Assembly (NCBI RefSeq): GCF_000671395.1
Contig: NZ_AQQY01000007.1
Span: forward strand, 124,001 to 188,000
Length of the DNA stretch: 64,000 nt
Origin: Actibacterium atlanticum
GTDB taxonomy: Bacteria > Pseudomonadota > Alphaproteobacteria > Rhodobacterales > Rhodobacteraceae
Direction: 5' to 3'
Positions 1-9,545 of this stretch are shown here, piece by piece. Every line of letters begins with the position of its first letter. The first letter of the stretch is position 1. The notes under the pieces were generated by a model. That model was not told the DNA's origin, did no database searches, and saw nothing but the letters and a program-made list of their open reading frames with translations. The position numbers were made by a program, and so were the translations under genes.

Positions 1-392
1 TGTTGCACCGCGCCGTTCTGGGCTCTTTCGAGCGCTTCATCGGCATCCTGATCGAAAGCAATGCTGGCAAACTGCCCTTCTGGATCGCCCCGCGCCAGGT
101 GGTTGTGGCCTCGATCGTGTCGGATGCCGATGATTTCGTGCACGAGGTCGTCAACACGCTGCGCGCCGCAGGCGTGCGGGCCGAAGCCGACACGCGGAAT
201 GAAAAGATCAACTACAAGGTCCGCGAACACTCGCTGTCTAAGGTGCCCGTGATTCTGGCTGTGGGCATGAAAGAGGTCGAAGATCGCACTGTCACCATGC
301 GGCGGCTTGGTCAAAAACAGACTGCGGTTGAAACACTTGAGGCCGTGGCCGAAACACTGGCCGTCGAAGCGACCCCGCCTGACTTGCGCTAA
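1..392 (+). CDS. thrS: Threonyl-tRNA synthetase, C-terminal part (5' end outside window)
   Basis: This is the last roughly 130 residues of a class II threonyl-tRNA synthetase, which charges tRNA-Thr in the cytoplasm. The visible part begins in the end of the catalytic core ([17 protein letters not shown]), followed by [11 protein letters not shown] and the anticodon-binding domain. Its end carries the family pattern [14 protein letters not shown] and [12 protein letters not shown]. No start codon is inside the window; the TTG at position 3 is an internal leucine. A strong terminator lies 28 bases after the stop. Identity is firm from family knowledge; the N-terminal editing domain cannot be judged. 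Confidence 0.95.
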   Translation, partial: LHRAVLGSFERFIGILIESNAGKLPFWIAPRQVVVASIVSDADDFVHEVVNTLRAAGVRAEADTRNEKINYKVREHSLSKVPVILAVGMKEVEDRTVTMRRLGQKQTAVETLEAVAETLAVEATPPDLR

Positions 393-420
393 AGCGCGCT
401 AGCCCCGGCTGTAAACCCCT

Positions 421-450
421 TAAAAAGCACCGGATTTCCGGTGCTTTTTA
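421..450 (+). terminator. Rho-independent terminator of thrS
   Basis: The arms AAAAAGCACCGG and CCGGTGCTTTTT pair as a stem of about 12 bp with a small loop, and the 3' arm ends in a T-run. It sits directly after thrS and separates it from the bufferin operon. Confidence 0.9.
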
Positions 451-500
451 TCTTTCTGCACCTGCTAACATACGGATTTTCAATTGTTTCAGTTCATAAC

Positions 501-510
501 GCACGCGTGC
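501..510. promoter_or_regulatory. Palindrome GCACGCGTGC upstream of the bufferin operon
   Basis: A perfect 10-bp palindrome lies about 100 bases before the precursor gene, in the only intergenic space that can hold the operon promoter (451-609). It could be an operator, but no regulator is assigned and a 10-bp palindrome can arise by chance. I found no convincing Caulobacter SigF-type promoter motif here. Confidence 0.25.
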
Positions 511-609
511 AACACAGCCATGTGAGTAGTATTTTAACACCCTGGCATACTACCTCTATTGGTGTCGCAAGGAGACGACGCACTCGGATTTTTTAGTAAG
601 GGAATGACC

Positions 610-888
610 ATGTCCAAAACCGTAAAAACTCTGGCCGTTGCAAGCGCAGTAGCCGCTGCTTTCACCACCGCCTCGCACGCTGCGGGCAATGAAAAATGCT
701 ATGGTGTTTCGCTGGCTGGCGAAAACGGCTGTGCTGCTGGCCCCGGCACCACCTGCGCTGGCACCTCGACCGTTGATTACCAAGGCAACGCCTGGACCCT
801 GGTTCCCGCAGGCACCTGCGAAACCATGGAACTGCCCGAAGGTCGCGTTGGCTCGCTGGAGCCGCTGGAGCGCGACCTGCCGGCATAA
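610..888 (+). CDS. bufA1: Bufferin precursor peptide BufA1-like (DUF2282), RiPP metallophore
   Basis: A 92-residue exported peptide of the DUF2282 family. Residues 1-24 are a signal peptide (hydrophobic core [11 protein letters not shown], cleavage expected after ASHA). The mature part holds the four family cysteines at 30, 41, 49 and 70, in KCYG, NGCAAG, TTCAG and GTCE. Published work on bufferins describes these cysteines being oxidised by an MNIO enzyme, giving a periplasmic copper-sequestering peptide. The same family is gigP among the gold-induced genes of Cupriavidus. ATG 610 is preferred over ATG 604 because the AAGG at 598-601 is better spaced. The next genes are the matching enzyme, partner and DoxX protein. 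The bound metal is inferred from the family. Confidence 0.88.
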   Translation: MSKTVKTLAVASAVAAAFTTASHAAGNEKCYGVSLAGENGCAAGPGTTCAGTSTVDYQGNAWTLVPAGTCETMELPEGRVGSLEPLERDLPA

Positions 889-897
889 GCCACGCCC

Positions 898-925
898 AGA
901 CCCCTCCGCCATCGCGGGGGGGTCT
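898..925 (+). promoter_or_regulatory. 12-bp hairpin between bufA1 and bufB (attenuator or partial terminator)
   Basis: AGACCCCTCCGC pairs with GCGGGGGGGTCT (one T-G wobble) around a four-base loop, CATC. It begins ten bases after the bufA1 stop, is followed by TTACCATT rather than a full T-run, and ends 26 bases before the bufB start. It could make much more precursor than enzyme by partial termination or by protecting the 5' transcript. Function is inferred. Confidence 0.6.
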
Positions 926-951
926 TACCATTGACCGTTCCGGAGACCCCC

Positions 952-1812
952 ATGCTTGATGCGCAGCCCAAACGCTTTGATCGCCTGCCAAATCGGCCCG
1001 GTGTTGGCTACAAGCCCCAGCATTTTGCGGACATCATGCAGGATGCAGGCCCCGTCGAATGGTTCGAAATTCACGCTGAAAATTATATGGGTCAAGGTGG
1101 CCGCCCGCTGGCGCAACTGCGCTATCTGGCGGAACGCTATGCGATTTCCGTGCACGGGGTCGGGCTGTCGATTGGCGGCGAAGCGCCGCTGGATCAGGAT
1201 CATCTGGACCGTCTGAAACATCTGGTTGGCTGGTTGCAACCGGCCCGGTTTTCCGAACATCTGGCCTGGTCCACCCACGATACCCACTTCCTGAATGACC
1301 TGCTGCCCCTGCCCTATACCAACGCCACGCTGACCCGCGTCTGCGATCATATTGATCAGGTTCAGAATGTGCTGGGCCGCGAAATGATGCTGGAAAACCC
1401 ATCCACCTATCTGGCCTTTGCTGAAAGCACGCTTCAGGAAACCGACTTTCTGGCCGAAGTGGCCCGGCGCTCTGGCTGTGGCCTGCTGCTGGACGTCAAC
1501 AACGTGTTTGTGTCGGCGACAAACCAAAACCTCGACGCCCGCGCCTATATCGACGCTTTTCCGCTGGCGCAGGTGGGTGAAATTCATCTGGGCGGCCACG
1601 ATGAAGACGAAGACGAAACCGGCGCGCCGCTGTTGATCGACAGCCACGGCAAGCCCGTGGTTGATCCGGTTTGGGCGCTGTACGACTACACGATCCAACG
1701 CGCAGGCGCCCGGCCCACGCTGATCGAATGGGACAACGACGTGCCCGACTGGCCGGAACTGGCGGCCGAAGCCACCCGCGCGGCCCTGGTGCTGGACAAG
1801 GTATCCCCATGA
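952..1812 (+). CDS. bufB: Bufferin maturase BufB-like, MNIO family (DUF692)
   Basis: A 286-residue DUF692 protein, a multinuclear non-haem iron-dependent oxidase with a TIM-barrel fold. Related enzymes modify cysteines of a partner peptide into thiooxazole-type groups. Candidate iron ligands lie in SVHG (His68), SEHLAW (Glu102/His103), LENPSTY (Glu148), LLLDVNNV (Asp181), EIHLGGH (His212, His216) and LIEWDND (Glu259, Asp261). The start is ATG 952, with GGAG at 942-945 and a 6-base spacer; an in-frame TTG at 931 has no such site. It overlaps bufC by four bases (ATGA). The precursor just upstream is the expected substrate. Confidence 0.9.
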   Translation: MLDAQPKRFDRLPNRPGVGYKPQHFADIMQDAGPVEWFEIHAENYMGQGGRPLAQLRYLAERYAISVHGVGLSIGGEAPLDQDHLDRLKHLVGWLQPARFSEHLAWSTHDTHFLNDLLPLPYTNATLTRVCDHIDQVQNVLGREMMLENPSTYLAFAESTLQETDFLAEVARRSGCGLLLDVNNVFVSATNQNLDARAYIDAFPLAQVGEIHLGGHDEDEDETGAPLLIDSHGKPVVDPVWALYDYTIQRAGARPTLIEWDNDVPDWPELAAEATRAALVLDKVSP

Positions 1813-2564
1813 GCGTCGGACAAACCGATTTCACCGCTGCGCTGCTGGACCCGGCGCGCGAGGTGCCAGAGGGGCTGACCAACCCTGATGGCCAACCCGC
1901 AACCAAGCGGTTTGATGTCTATCGCAACAACGTGGCCTCCAGCCTGTTGGACGCACTGCGCACCGGCTTTCCGGTGCTGCGCAAACTGCTGGGGGATGAG
2001 TTTTTTGATGCGATGGGCGGGATTTACCTGCGCGCCCATCCGCCCGCCACCCCAATGCTGATGTTCTTTGGGCAAGAAATGCCGACCTGTCTGGCCGGGT
2101 TTGCGCCCGTCGCCCACCTGCCCTACCTGCCCGATGTGGCGCGGCTGGAATTGGCCCTGCGGGACTCTTATCACGCTGCCGATGCCACGCCTGCCGATTG
2201 TTCGGCCATGGCGACCATGTCGGCGGATCAGCTACTGGCTTTGCGCCTGACCCTTGCGCCCAGCCTCAAGGTCATATGCTCGGCCCATCCTGTGGTTGGT
2301 ATCTGGCGCGCCAATATGATCGAAGGCGCCCCAGCGCCCACAGCCCAGCCCGAGGATGCCCTGATTATCCGGCCCGAGTTTGACCCGGTAATCGAACGGC
2401 TTCCCGCCGGGGGCGCGGCCTTTGTCTTGGCCCTGATGGCCGGTCAAACCCTTGGTAACGCGGTCGAGGCCGCGGAAGCCCAGTTTACAAATTTCAACCT
2501 GACGCCCGTTTTGCAAATGCTCTTGCACACCGGTGCCATAACAGAAGTATTGAATGAGGGATGA
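1809..2564 (+). CDS. bufC: Bufferin maturation partner BufC-like (DUF2063)
   Basis: A 251-residue protein with the N-terminal DUF2063 domain (pattern RFDVYRNNV, then [15 protein letters not shown] and [11 protein letters not shown]). In published MNIO systems this partner recruits the precursor to the oxidase. It is often annotated as a putative DNA-binding protein, but its place between bufB and the DoxX gene argues for the RiPP role. The start ATG overlaps the bufB stop (ATGA), so the two are translationally coupled. It is cytoplasmic, with no signal peptide or membrane helix. Confidence 0.85.
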   Translation: MSVGQTDFTAALLDPAREVPEGLTNPDGQPATKRFDVYRNNVASSLLDALRTGFPVLRKLLGDEFFDAMGGIYLRAHPPATPMLMFFGQEMPTCLAGFAPVAHLPYLPDVARLELALRDSYHAADATPADCSAMATMSADQLLALRLTLAPSLKVICSAHPVVGIWRANMIEGAPAPTAQPEDALIIRPEFDPVIERLPAGGAAFVLALMAGQTLGNAVEAAEAQFTNFNLTPVLQMLLHTGAITEVLNEG

Positions 2565-2566
2565 CA

Positions 2567-3130
2567 ATGAACACTCTGGTAACACTGCATGATTCCGTAT
2601 TCGACCAAGTCGAATCCAAGACGGAGTCCTGGCTGATTCCAACGCTTGCACGTTTTACTTTTGCTGCAACGCTTCTGATTTATTTCTGGAAGTCAGGTCT
2701 GACCAAGTTGGGCGACGGACTCCTGGGGCTCTTCAGCCCTTCCCTGAACGCTTACGCCCAGATTTTTCCCAAAGCGATGGAGGCCGTAGGCTATGACACC
2801 TCGCAGCTGGGCCTGTTTCACACGCTGGTGGTGCTGGCCGGCACCTATGCTGAATTCATCCTGCCCCTGCTGATCGTGATCGGGTTTGCCACCCGCCTTG
2901 CCGCCTTGGGCATGATCGGTTTTGTCGTGGTTCAAAGCCTGACAGATCTTTACGGCCATGGCGGTATCGCACATGCCGAAACGCTGGGCGCGTGGTTTGA
3001 CAAGGTGCCGGATGCGGTGGTGCTGGATCAGCGCCTGTTCTGGATGACCATCCTGATCACCATCGTGATCAAAGGCGCCGGCCCCTTGTCTTTGGATCGC
3101 ATTCTCGGGCGTCAGGCCGCATCGGGCTGA
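2567..3130 (+). CDS. DoxX-family membrane protein, last gene of the bufferin operon
   Basis: A 187-residue four-helix DoxX-type inner-membrane protein; helices lie near residues 25-40, 70-95, 98-120 and 145-165 of the hydrophobicity pattern. Its counterpart in the Cupriavidus gold-induced cluster is gigT. GAGGG at 2556-2560 suits ATG 2567; ATG 2561, overlapping the bufC stop, is the alternative. The role in bufferin systems is unsettled; redox or membrane-side coupling is often suggested. The 3' end overlaps the convergent gene at 3112-3468 by 19 bases. Confidence 0.8.
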   Translation: MNTLVTLHDSVFDQVESKTESWLIPTLARFTFAATLLIYFWKSGLTKLGDGLLGLFSPSLNAYAQIFPKAMEAVGYDTSQLGLFHTLVVLAGTYAEFILPLLIVIGFATRLAALGMIGFVVVQSLTDLYGHGGIAHAETLGAWFDKVPDAVVLDQRLFWMTILITIVIKGAGPLSLDRILGRQAASG

Positions 3131-3468
3131 CGCGCCGCAAGGGCCAATACCCCGCCCAAAGCGCTCATCGCGATCGGGAACATGGTGAACACGCCAAAAC
3201 CGAACGCCCAGAACATCCCCGCCGCCGAGAGAAGCAACAGCACTCCGGCGGCGATATTTTGCGACCGGGCCATGGCGCCCCCCGCAATGGCCAAAATCGG
3301 CGCCAGCAGGGCCGCGCCCCGCACCAACCCAACATTTTCAACCTGTTGGGCAACGCTTCCGATCTCGCCAAACGCGTCGATGAACACCGTGTATCCATAG
3401 CTGAAAAAGCCGACAATCAGGCCAATCACACCTGCAATCACCCCAAGGGTCAGGGCCGCATTCCGCAT
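3112..3468 (-). CDS. Small membrane protein of unknown function
   Basis: A 118-residue hydrophobic protein with about four membrane segments: residues 5-28, 48-65, 72-88 and 92-110, the first being ALTLGVIAGVIGLIVGF. Codon use fits the neighbours, and AAGGAG lies just upstream of the start, so it is probably real. Its last residues overlap the end of the convergent DoxX gene. No catalytic motif is visible and I do not recognise a named family. Confidence 0.65.
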   Translation of the reverse strand: MRNAALTLGVIAGVIGLIVGFFSYGYTVFIDAFGEIGSVAQQVENVGLVRGAALLAPILAIAGGAMARSQNIAAGVLLLLSAAGMFWAFGFGVFTMFPIAMSALGGVLALAARQPDAA

Positions 3469-3516
3469 TACGCTCTCCTTACTAGTACCGCCGCAAACAT
3501 AGGGGCGCAGGGCGGG

Positions 3517-3828
3517 TTATCCAAGCGCCGCCTGCACATCCTTGCCCCAGCCCAGATACAGCTTGTCCCCGGCTTCAATCACAGGGCGCCTCATCAAGGC
3601 AGGGTATTTCGTCAGCAAATCTTGCGGGCTGCGCGCACGTGCAGTGTCATCCAACCCACGCCATGTGGTTGAACGCCGATTGACCAGCGCCTCACCAAAC
3701 TCTGCCAGAAATGTTTCAAGCTGTTGGGCGCTTAACGGAGTCGCACGAACGTCCACCAATTCGGCACCTGCTAACGATTTCAGCGCCTTGCGGCAGGTAT
3801 CGCAGTTTTTCAGACCGTAAATACGCAT
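3517..3828 (-). CDS. ArsC/Spx-family thioredoxin-fold protein
   Basis: A 103-residue protein of the ArsC-like (YffB/Spx) family, starting MRIYGLKNCDTCRKA. The CxxC motif CDTC is near residue 9; the later RRSTTWRGL and PALMRRPV segments match the family. Such proteins have a thioredoxin fold and act as thiol-linked reductases, but true arsenate reduction is not established for this subgroup and no ars genes are nearby. ATG 3828 was chosen because GGAG sits 6 bases upstream; an in-frame TTG at 3840 overlaps that site. Confidence 0.85.
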   Translation of the reverse strand: MRIYGLKNCDTCRKALKSLAGAELVDVRATPLSAQQLETFLAEFGEALVNRRSTTWRGLDDTARARSPQDLLTKYPALMRRPVIEAGDKLYLGWGKDVQAALG

Positions 3829-4044
3829 CTCTTTCTCCAATTTTTGTGCACCCGTGCTGCGTCACACATTTGCAATAGAGTTGTCACTTGCTTTTGGCGC
3901 GATTCGTACTTCATGATTTTTACGTGGCAACGGAAATTCTTGGACGTCCGCTCCTCCATAAGGGGCTGCCGGAAGACTTGGAAGACCTAGGCTGTGCTGA
4001 CCCGACGCAATACCGCGACAGGGCATACATTAAGGAGAAACGGC

Positions 4045-4251
4045 ATGCCGACCGGCACTGTGAAATGGTTTAACACCACCAAAGGTTATGGGTTCATTGC
4101 GCCCGACGAAGGCGGCAAAGATGTATTCGTGCATATTTCAGCGGTTGAACGCTCGGGCATGACCGGACTGACGGACAACATGAAATTGTCCTATGAGCTG
4201 CAGGAAGGCCGTGATGGCCGGCAGCTGGCCGCAGACTTGAAAGCGATGTAG
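4045..4251 (+). CDS. cspA: Cold-shock protein CspA family
   Basis: A 68-residue single cold-shock domain with the nucleic-acid-binding motifs KGYGFI (RNP1) and VFVHIS (RNP2), opening TGTVKWFN. Such proteins bind single-stranded RNA and melt structures during cold or growth transitions. AAGGAG at 4032-4037 gives a 7-base spacer to ATG 4045. The 216-base region upstream has no gene, so a long 5' leader is possible, as usual for csp genes, but no specific thermosensor structure can be claimed. Confidence 0.93.
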   Translation: MPTGTVKWFNTTKGYGFIAPDEGGKDVFVHISAVERSGMTGLTDNMKLSYELQEGRDGRQLAADLKAM

Positions 4252-4490
4252 CGCCAGCCCCGTCCAATTCCCTACCGGATTATAAAAATTCACATCAAGG
4301 CTGCTTATTTTGACGGCCTTGAGCTCAAAATATGTCCACAAGTGCCGCCCTTCGCTGCATCGCAGCATTGCACATCTGCAATTATTAACCCCTTTGGGCT
4401 AACCTAAGCTCATCACATGGGAGGTAAGACGCCGTTGCGGCGGCTTTGCTTCCGCATCTGCGCTTGCCACCCCAGCCTAAGGGGGCTTGC
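4252..4490. other. Intergenic region after cspA, no gene seen
   Basis: About 240 bases, more A+T-rich than the surroundings at first (TTATAAAAATTC) and then G+C-rich with a short GCCG-TTG-CGGC hairpin near 4432-4445. No reading frame with a plausible ribosome site was found apart from the one starting at 4491. It may hold the 5' leader of that gene. Confidence 0.4.
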
Positions 4491-4778
4491 ATGACAGATT
4501 TTATTTCACTGCTCGCGATATACTATGCCTGCGATGAGGCCGCGACGCAGATGCTCTTGCCAAAAGACGAGGCAATGCACTGTGCGAAAATCTATAAGAC
4601 GGTCAAGCTACAGTTTCTAAGCAGTGACGATTTGCACAGCTATCAGACCGGTGACACGGCGCAAAAAGCGACGATCATGCAGTTGGCCTATTTACGTTTC
4701 AAAGAATGGGAAACGCAAAACGGGCCGCAAGTGCGGGATTTACGCCAATCCAGCGCAGATTTGCTCTGGCAAGGTTAA
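4491..4778 (+). CDS. Hypothetical protein, 95 aa
   Basis: A 95-residue soluble protein beginning MTDFISLLAIYYACDEAA, unknown to me. The AAGGGGG at 4479-4485 is well placed before ATG 4491. It has no signal peptide or membrane segment. The stop shares the palindromic TTAA with the stop of the convergent gene 4775-5080. Base composition is less G+C-rich than its neighbours. Confidence 0.55.
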   Translation: MTDFISLLAIYYACDEAATQMLLPKDEAMHCAKIYKTVKLQFLSSDDLHSYQTGDTAQKATIMQLAYLRFKEWETQNGPQVRDLRQSSADLLWQG

Positions 4779-5080
4779 GCCGGGTCCTGATCGGGAACGG
4801 GCCGCAGGTCAAACCAGTCCTGCCCCATGGCAACGATGCAACTGTTGCCATCCGTATAGGTGACAACCATCGTCCAGTCACCAGTACTGACGGAACTCCA
4901 AACCTCCATCACGCTTTCCCGATCCCGAATGCCCGCAGCAATCTGGGTCGAAGCAAACTGCTGTGTCAGCTTTTGGCGCATTTCCTGTTTGGGCGCGCAG
5001 AGTATTGGCGCAACCGGCGACGCTGCGCTCGCCAGCGACGGCAACAGGGTACAAACAGCTATCAAACGCAGGGCAAACAC
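4775..5080 (-). CDS. Small secreted protein, paralogue of the one at 27056
   Basis: A 101-residue protein with a signal peptide (residues 1-19, LRLIAVCTLLPSLASAA). The mature part has two cysteines, in ILCAPK and NSCIVA, around a W-T-M-V-V-T-Y strand-like stretch. The same plan (NCAPR, then TWTITVTLPNG and LTCLVAS) recurs in the gene at 27056-27352, so they form a small periplasmic family in this genome. No catalytic motif is seen; function unknown. Confidence 0.65.
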   Translation of the reverse strand: MFALRLIAVCTLLPSLASAASPVAPILCAPKQEMRQKLTQQFASTQIAAGIRDRESVMEVWSSVSTGDWTMVVTYTDGNSCIVAMGQDWFDLRPVPDQDPA

Positions 5081-5163
5081 TGAAAATCGGCTCCGGAACG
5101 TGGGGTTCGAAGCCGATTGTAACAGTTATATGACGATCTGTGGAGGCCCGGTTTCCGAAAAGG

Positions 5164-5493
5164 TTACCAGCCCAGCCCCTGGGTGCCACGCCCCTGCCGC
5201 GTATTGATATAGAACACGCGTCCGACATAGCCCTGGGGCACGTCGTCCACCTGAACGAAACGACCGGTGGGCTTGTATTCACAATAGACCCCCATGGTCC
5301 CAACCAGCGCGGTCTGACCTGCCGGGCAGGCAATGGTCGGGGCGTTGGCCGCCCGTGGCGCTGGCGAGTTGAACTCGGCCGGGGCGGTGTAATCCCACTG
5401 GCGCGTGATGGAATCGGTGACCGGATTGGCAAGAGCAGACCCGCAGGTCACAAGCAGTGCCGCCGCGGCCGCGGCGTATTTGGTGTACGTCAT
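5164..5493 (-). CDS. Secreted hypothetical protein, 109 aa
   Basis: A signal peptide is clear (YAAAAAALLVTCGSALA, cleaved near residue 22). The mature part has two cysteines (IACPAG, VYCEYK) that could form a disulfide, and the end is glycine-rich. I do not recognise a family. The A+T-rich stretch 5494-5622 is upstream and may carry its promoter. Confidence 0.6.
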   Translation of the reverse strand: MTYTKYAAAAAALLVTCGSALANPVTDSITRQWDYTAPAEFNSPAPRAANAPTIACPAGQTALVGTMGVYCEYKPTGRFVQVDDVPQGYVGRVFYINTRQGRGTQGLGW

Positions 5494-5622
5494 AACAACC
5501 TCTACAAACTGTGGTGCTGCTCGAAATATTTTTTTGTTAACAACACCTTAACGGTCGCGCCGAATATGTCAATTTCAAGGCGACACTGAAACAGAGTGTT
5601 TCCTATGTGGTAACGTAGCGGA

Positions 5623-6531
5623 TCAGTTCTCGAGGATACCCATGAACTCGCGCCACTCGCCCTTGCTCATGCCCGAGTTTTCCTGGCTAACGTCTTCGCC
5701 CTTCAGCATCCGACGGACGCAATCCAGCGCCTTGGTCGACAAGGTCGCGCCGCCCATGCGGTAATCTTCGAAGGCTTTAAAGGCAAAGGGCACCCAATCT
5801 GCCACAACGTTGCAAATCGCATCGGCATAGACGCGGATCTCGTATTGCGCGTGGGCATCGGCGCGCAGACGCAGGAAATGGAACAGGTTGTGCAGATCAA
5901 CCTTCCAATACCATTGCGTATAAATATTGGCGGGCAGGTTCATGCGGGCCAGCTCGCGGGCCAGACCTTGCTGATCTTCCTGGCTGATCATTTCTTCGTA
6001 GTGATCGTAACAGCGCGCAGCGTCGGATTTTAGAATCTCCAACACGCGGGCGGCTTCCTCGCCGGTCAGGGCCTCGCCCCGGCCCTGGTTGTTCACCACC
6101 GATTGCGCGGCGATATGCTGCGGTTCGGGGATATAGAACTCGCGGTCCAGAATTGAATAGCGGGCAGAATACTCATTCACATTGGCAGTGCGATGGCGAA
6201 TCCATTGACGCGCCACAAAGACCGGCAGTTTCACGTGCAGCTTGATCTCGCACATTTCAAACGGGGTCGAATGCCAGTGCCGCATCAGATAGCGGATCAG
6301 CCCTTCGTCATTGCTGACGGATTTGGTGCCTTTGCCATAAGACACCCGCGCTGCCTGACAGATTGCGGCGTCATCCCCCATATAGTCGATGACGCGGACA
6401 AAACCGTGGTCCAGAACCTCAAGAGGCTTGTAAAGATGCTGTTCCATCCCCGCAGATACCGCCCGCAGGGTGGGCTGAGGGTTGGCGCGTAGCTCTTCAA
6501 TTTCGGCCAGTTGCTCGGGGCTCAGGGGCAT
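5623..6531 (-). CDS. thyX: FAD-dependent thymidylate synthase ThyX
   Basis: A 302-residue flavin-dependent thymidylate synthase that makes dTMP from dUMP using methylene-tetrahydrofolate, FAD and NADPH. The signature [15 protein letters not shown] (residues 112-126) is the ThyX motif RHRx7S, with Ser122 in the conserved place. The C-terminal [17 protein letters not shown] stretch also matches. The start MPLSPEQ at 6531 has AAGGA 8 bases upstream; an extension to 6585 lacks one. No thyA is in the window. Confidence 0.96.
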   Translation of the reverse strand: MPLSPEQLAEIEELRANPQPTLRAVSAGMEQHLYKPLEVLDHGFVRVIDYMGDDAAICQAARVSYGKGTKSVSNDEGLIRYLMRHWHSTPFEMCEIKLHVKLPVFVARQWIRHRTANVNEYSARYSILDREFYIPEPQHIAAQSVVNNQGRGEALTGEEAARVLEILKSDAARCYDHYEEMISQEDQQGLARELARMNLPANIYTQWYWKVDLHNLFHFLRLRADAHAQYEIRVYADAICNVVADWVPFAFKAFEDYRMGGATLSTKALDCVRRMLKGEDVSQENSGMSKGEWREFMGILEN

Positions 6532-6687
6532 CTTGGAGTCCTTCTCGATTCTGAGTCGTTGCACCACTATATATATGGTAGCCAACCACGCAAACCGCGA
6601 TATGCGGGTTGACGCATGGAATTTACAGCCGCATCAGAATCAGGTGATATCCATATCTGACAGTGCCAACACAGAACGGAACCCAGG

Positions 6688-7116
6688 ATGAAACTACGCT
6701 ATTTGCACACGATGGTTCGGGTAAAAGACCTGGAGGCCTCCGTCGCGTTCTACAAATTGCTGGGTCTGAAAGAGACCCGACGCCACGACAGCGAACGCGG
6801 GCGCTTTACACTGGTCTTCATGGCCCCCGAGGGGCAAGAGGACTGCCCGTTGGAACTGACCTATAATTGGGACGGAGACGATGGCCTGCCCGCTGACAGC
6901 CGCCACTTTGGCCATCTGGCTTACGGGGTCGAAGACATCTATGCCATGTGCCAGTTTCTGCAAGACAACGGGGTTACCATCAACCGGCCGCCGCGCGATG
7001 GGCACATGGCGTTTGTGCGCAGCCCGGACAATGTCTCGATCGAGCTGCTGCAAATCGGTGAGGACCTGCCGCCCCAGGAACCCTGGGCCAGCATGGGCAA
7101 CACCGGGCATTGGTGA
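6688..7116 (+). CDS. gloA: Lactoylglutathione lyase (glyoxalase I)
   Basis: A 142-residue VOC-fold enzyme that converts the methylglyoxal-glutathione hemithioacetal to S-lactoylglutathione. Two beta-alpha-beta-beta-beta units are visible: RYLHTMVRVKDLEASVAFY with LELTYNW, then FGHLAYGVEDIYAMC with FVRSPDNVSIELLQ. Metal ligands expected are His7, the glutamate of LELT, the His of FGHLA and the glutamate of IELL. It converges with the MarR-type gene with no gap between stops. Confidence 0.92.
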   Translation: MKLRYLHTMVRVKDLEASVAFYKLLGLKETRRHDSERGRFTLVFMAPEGQEDCPLELTYNWDGDDGLPADSRHFGHLAYGVEDIYAMCQFLQDNGVTINRPPRDGHMAFVRSPDNVSIELLQIGEDLPPQEPWASMGNTGHW

Positions 7117-7614
7117 TCAATAGATATAGCGGATCTGATCGCTCCAATAGCGTTCCATGCGACGCAGGCTGCTGGTGATATCTTCAAGGCCGGCATGATC
7201 AATCACGCCTTTGTCCTGTAAGCCATCGGCATGGCGTTCAAACAGGTCGGCCACGACATCGCGCACTTCGCGCCCCTTTGGGGTCAGGCGCACGCGCACG
7301 GAACGCCGGTCAATCTCGCAGCGCTGGTGATGCATATAGCCCAGTTCCACCAGCTTTTTCAGATTGTACGAGACGTTCGAGCCTTGGTAATAGCCACGGC
7401 TTTTCAGCTCTCCGGCGGTGACCTCGTGATCCCCGACATTGAACAAAAGCAACGCCTGCACCGGATTGATTTCCAGCACGCCGACCCGCTCAAATTCATC
7501 CTTGATCACATCCAGCAAAAGTCGGTGCAATCGCTCTACCAGAGCGAGCGCCTCCAGATACCCGGCGATGAAACCCTGCCGCATGGGGGCCGGGAATGGA
7601 CGTTGCATACTCAT
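7117..7614 (-). CDS. MarR-family winged-helix regulator (LdtR-like)
   Basis: A 165-residue winged-helix protein. The DNA-binding part is AGELKSRGYYQGSNVSYNLKKLVELGYM with the wing EIDRRSVRVRLTPKGREV, typical of MarR-type dimeric regulators. The long N-terminal helix and the YYQGSNVSYN recognition helix recall the LdtR group of alphaproteobacteria, which controls cell-wall transpeptidase genes; that name is a guess. GGAG precedes ATG 7614. No target gene is adjacent except the convergent gloA. Confidence 0.85.
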   Translation of the reverse strand: MSMQRPFPAPMRQGFIAGYLEALALVERLHRLLLDVIKDEFERVGVLEINPVQALLLFNVGDHEVTAGELKSRGYYQGSNVSYNLKKLVELGYMHHQRCEIDRRSVRVRLTPKGREVRDVVADLFERHADGLQDKGVIDHAGLEDITSSLRRMERYWSDQIRYIY

Positions 7615-7758
7615 ACTGTTCTCCGTCTTCTTGACGTGAACAGAATTAGGGGTACTTCTCGAACATTCCGTTAATTCGAAGCAAAACTTGCGTACGCCGC
7701 AAAATAATCTGTGAAAACCCTTTGAAACGCGGCCCGTTGCGCGGGCCCGTCTCGCGCC

Positions 7759-8019
7759 CTAAAGCGCCCCGGCGTGGCGGGCGATGGTTTCGATCAGGGG
7801 CTGGTGTTGGGCAGGGGCCTGTTCCTGACCCGAGACCCATTTATACAGGTCCTGATCGTTTTCTTCCATCAGCGCATCCAATGCATCCAGATCAGCATCA
7901 GACAGGCTGTGCAGCGTGTCATCCGAGAACCGGCCCAGAATGAAATCCATCTCTTTCATGCCGCGATGCCACGCCCGCATCTTCATCCGCTTAAGTCGAT
8001 GTTCGCGAAGTTCCGCCAT
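7759..8019 (-). CDS. sdhE: FAD assembly factor SdhE
   Basis: An 86-residue SdhE/Sdh5-type protein that helps attach FAD covalently to SdhA. The motif RGMKE at residues 19-23 within RAWHRGMKEMDFILG is the SdhE hallmark, and EENDQDLYKWVSG is the conserved C-terminal part. The start is ATG 8019 with GGAG about 8 bases upstream; the frame continues open upstream but only as the antisense of aspC. It is unlinked to the sdh operon 12 kb away, whose SdhA carries the target histidine. Confidence 0.92.
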   Translation of the reverse strand: MAELREHRLKRMKMRAWHRGMKEMDFILGRFSDDTLHSLSDADLDALDALMEENDQDLYKWVSGQEQAPAQHQPLIETIARHAGAL

Positions 8020-8101
8020 TTGCTGTCTCCTCACTGGACTTTCACGCTGAATGAAGCGCATTTTGCCGCGCTGCAAGGGCAAAACGGTCAATCCGTCTTG
8101 A

Positions 8102-9361
<1,260 letters not shown>

Positions 9362-9383
9362 GCCAGAGCCCCTGCTGAATTTG

Positions 9384-9415
9384 AAAAGCCCCGCAGGACC
9401 CTGCGGGGCTTTTTC
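9384..9415 (+). terminator. Rho-independent terminator of aspC
   Basis: AAAAGCCCCGCAGG, a short loop, then CTGCGGGGCTTTTT. The stem is strong with a T-run at the 3' side, starting 22 bases after the aspC stop. Confidence 0.93.
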
Positions 9416-9545
9416 ATGTCTGGGGGGCGGAACGAAGTTGTCGCTCCCCAGAGCAGAAGGAACAACCGCTTTCGGAACGGTGATTGAATTATTGGCTAGA
9501 ACAGGTAGTGGTTCATAGAGTTAAATTTCTAGAACGAGCAATTCG

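Noticed and set aside
559-609. An N-terminal extension of the bufferin precursor from TTG 559
   Set aside because: It would place 17 polar residues before the signal peptide; ATG 610 has a suitable ribosome site and a normal signal peptide.
3517-3828. Calling the ArsC-like protein an arsenate reductase
   Set aside because: The family also includes Spx and YffB-type proteins, and no arsenic-resistance genes are near.
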